From Anaerolineaceae bacterium (GTDB taxonomy: Bacteria; Chloroflexota; Anaerolineae; 4572-78): a DNA stretch of 5,797 nt. The position numbers and the translations under genes were made by a program. The DNA lies in the NCBI GenBank assembly GCA_024762375.1, contig JANTHQ010000145.1:1-5797 (forward strand). The letters run 5' to 3'. Position 1 is the stretch's first letter; each line of letters starts with the position of its first letter. The notes under the pieces are model-generated. The model did not search any database. It had not been told where the DNA came from and saw only the letters and a program-made list of their open reading frames with translations. Positions 5,187 to 5,797 of the stretch are shown piece by piece.

Positions 5187-5797
5187 TTATCCCACCCAGC
5201 GATTGATATTTTCTGCCACGGTTTGCGGCGCGTCCATCGGCAAGAAATGCCCGCCATCATCGATGAACACCAATTCGGAATTGGGAATATCTTGCCGCAA
5301 ACGCATCACCTGCCCGTGTGGAATATACGGGTCGCGCCGCCCCTGAATGATGAGCGTCGGCACGGTGATGGTTTTGATGATGCGCGGGTAATCGGCGAAA
5401 ACGGGTTTGGGTCGCCCCCACCGCAGATTTCGCAACAGCGCCGCCCGCCCCGCGTTGCCGGAAAACGCCCCCGCCATCGCCGATTGCAGCGCGGGCGTAA
5501 ACCGCTCCGGGTGAACCATCCCCTTTCGAATGCCGATGCCGAAGAGCGCATTTTTCATCACCAGCACCAGCAGTTCGCCCAGCAGCGGAATTCGCACCAG
5601 TTTGACAATGGACGGTTCGACAAAATTCGGGTACACCGGCGGACTCATCAGCACCAGTTTTTCGACATGCCGGGCGTATTTTCCCATGTAATCAATCGCC
5701 ACAGATGCGCCGAGGTCGTGCGCCACCAGCACAAATTTTTCCAATTGCAGATGCCCGCGCAATTCATCCAGCACGTCGGCGCGTTCTTTGTGGGAAA
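5187..5797 (-). CDS. Alpha/beta-hydrolase with aspartate nucleophile (5' end missing)
   Basis: 202 codons plus a TAA stop are visible. The frame stays open to the right edge, so the true start is outside and the GTG at 5774 is internal. The catalytic triad of the alpha/beta-hydrolase fold can be read. The nucleophile elbow AHDLGA puts Asp (codon 5717-5715) where most members have Ser. The acid is Asp in GRRDPYIP (5333-5331), and the base is His in DGGHFLPMDAP (5249-5247). The segment between elbow and acid strand fits a helical cap. An Asp nucleophile is typical of epoxide hydrolases and dehalogenases, which form an ester intermediate. Those usually have Trp right after the Asp, and here it is Leu, so the substrate cannot be predicted. 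The protein is probably cytoplasmic, although the N-terminus is not seen. It lies 228 bases upstream of the operon and is likely a separate unit. Confidence 0.92.
   Translation of the reverse strand, partial: SHKERADVLDELRGHLQLEKFVLVAHDLGASVAIDYMGKYARHVEKLVLMSPPVYPNFVEPSIVKLVRIPLLGELLVLVMKNALFGIGIRKGMVHPERFTPALQSAMAGAFSGNAGRAALLRNLRWGRPKPVFADYPRIIKTITVPTLIIQGRRDPYIPHGQVMRLRQDIPNSELVFIDDGGHFLPMDAPQTVAENINRWVG

Noticed and set aside
5772..5774. GTG as the start of the hydrolase gene
   Set aside because: The frame stays open to the right edge, and a start here would remove the N-terminal strands and oxyanion-hole region that the fold needs. It is treated as an internal Val codon.

Overview
The window carries five protein-coding genes, all on the minus strand, so the order of transcription is right to left. 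No RNA gene, transposon, CRISPR array or plus-strand gene can be supported. The style points to a Chloroflexota bacterium, probably of the Anaerolineae or Caldilineae kind: secreted proteins with long Thr-Pro linkers, chained Ig-like and bacterial SH3 modules, an NBR1-type Ig domain in a lipoprotein, and mid-range GC by eye. This placement is inferred from protein style, not from a marker gene.

Layout from right to left. At 5797-5187 lies the 3' part of an alpha/beta-hydrolase gene with an aspartate nucleophile. A 228-base non-coding gap (5186-4959) follows. It holds small hairpins and a near-consensus sigma-70-type promoter (TTGATT, 17 bases, TATAAT) pointing left. Four genes then sit 24, 26 and 35 bases apart, each with a purine-rich ribosome-binding site, and look like one operon: a 162-residue protein with five membrane segments (4958-4470); lipoprotein A, 527 residues (4445-2862); lipoprotein B, 519 residues (2835-1276); and an FHA-domain transmembrane protein (1240-1) whose end lies beyond the left edge.

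The last three genes are built from one kit. All have the same N-terminal Ig-like module. The two lipoproteins also share a second Ig-like module and a C-terminal beta-rich domain, but carry different central domains: NBR1-type Ig in A, bacterial SH3 in B. The FHA protein repeats the Ig-SH3-linker part of lipoprotein B outside a membrane segment, with an FHA phosphothreonine reader at the other end. A reasonable inference is a cell-surface assembly: two anchored lipoproteins and a membrane protein on the outside, linked through the FHA protein to Ser/Thr-kinase signalling inside. No kinase, ligand or enzyme activity for the operon is visible here, and I cannot name any of the four genes. The hydrolase upstream is probably a separate unit, although no classical terminator separates it from the operon.
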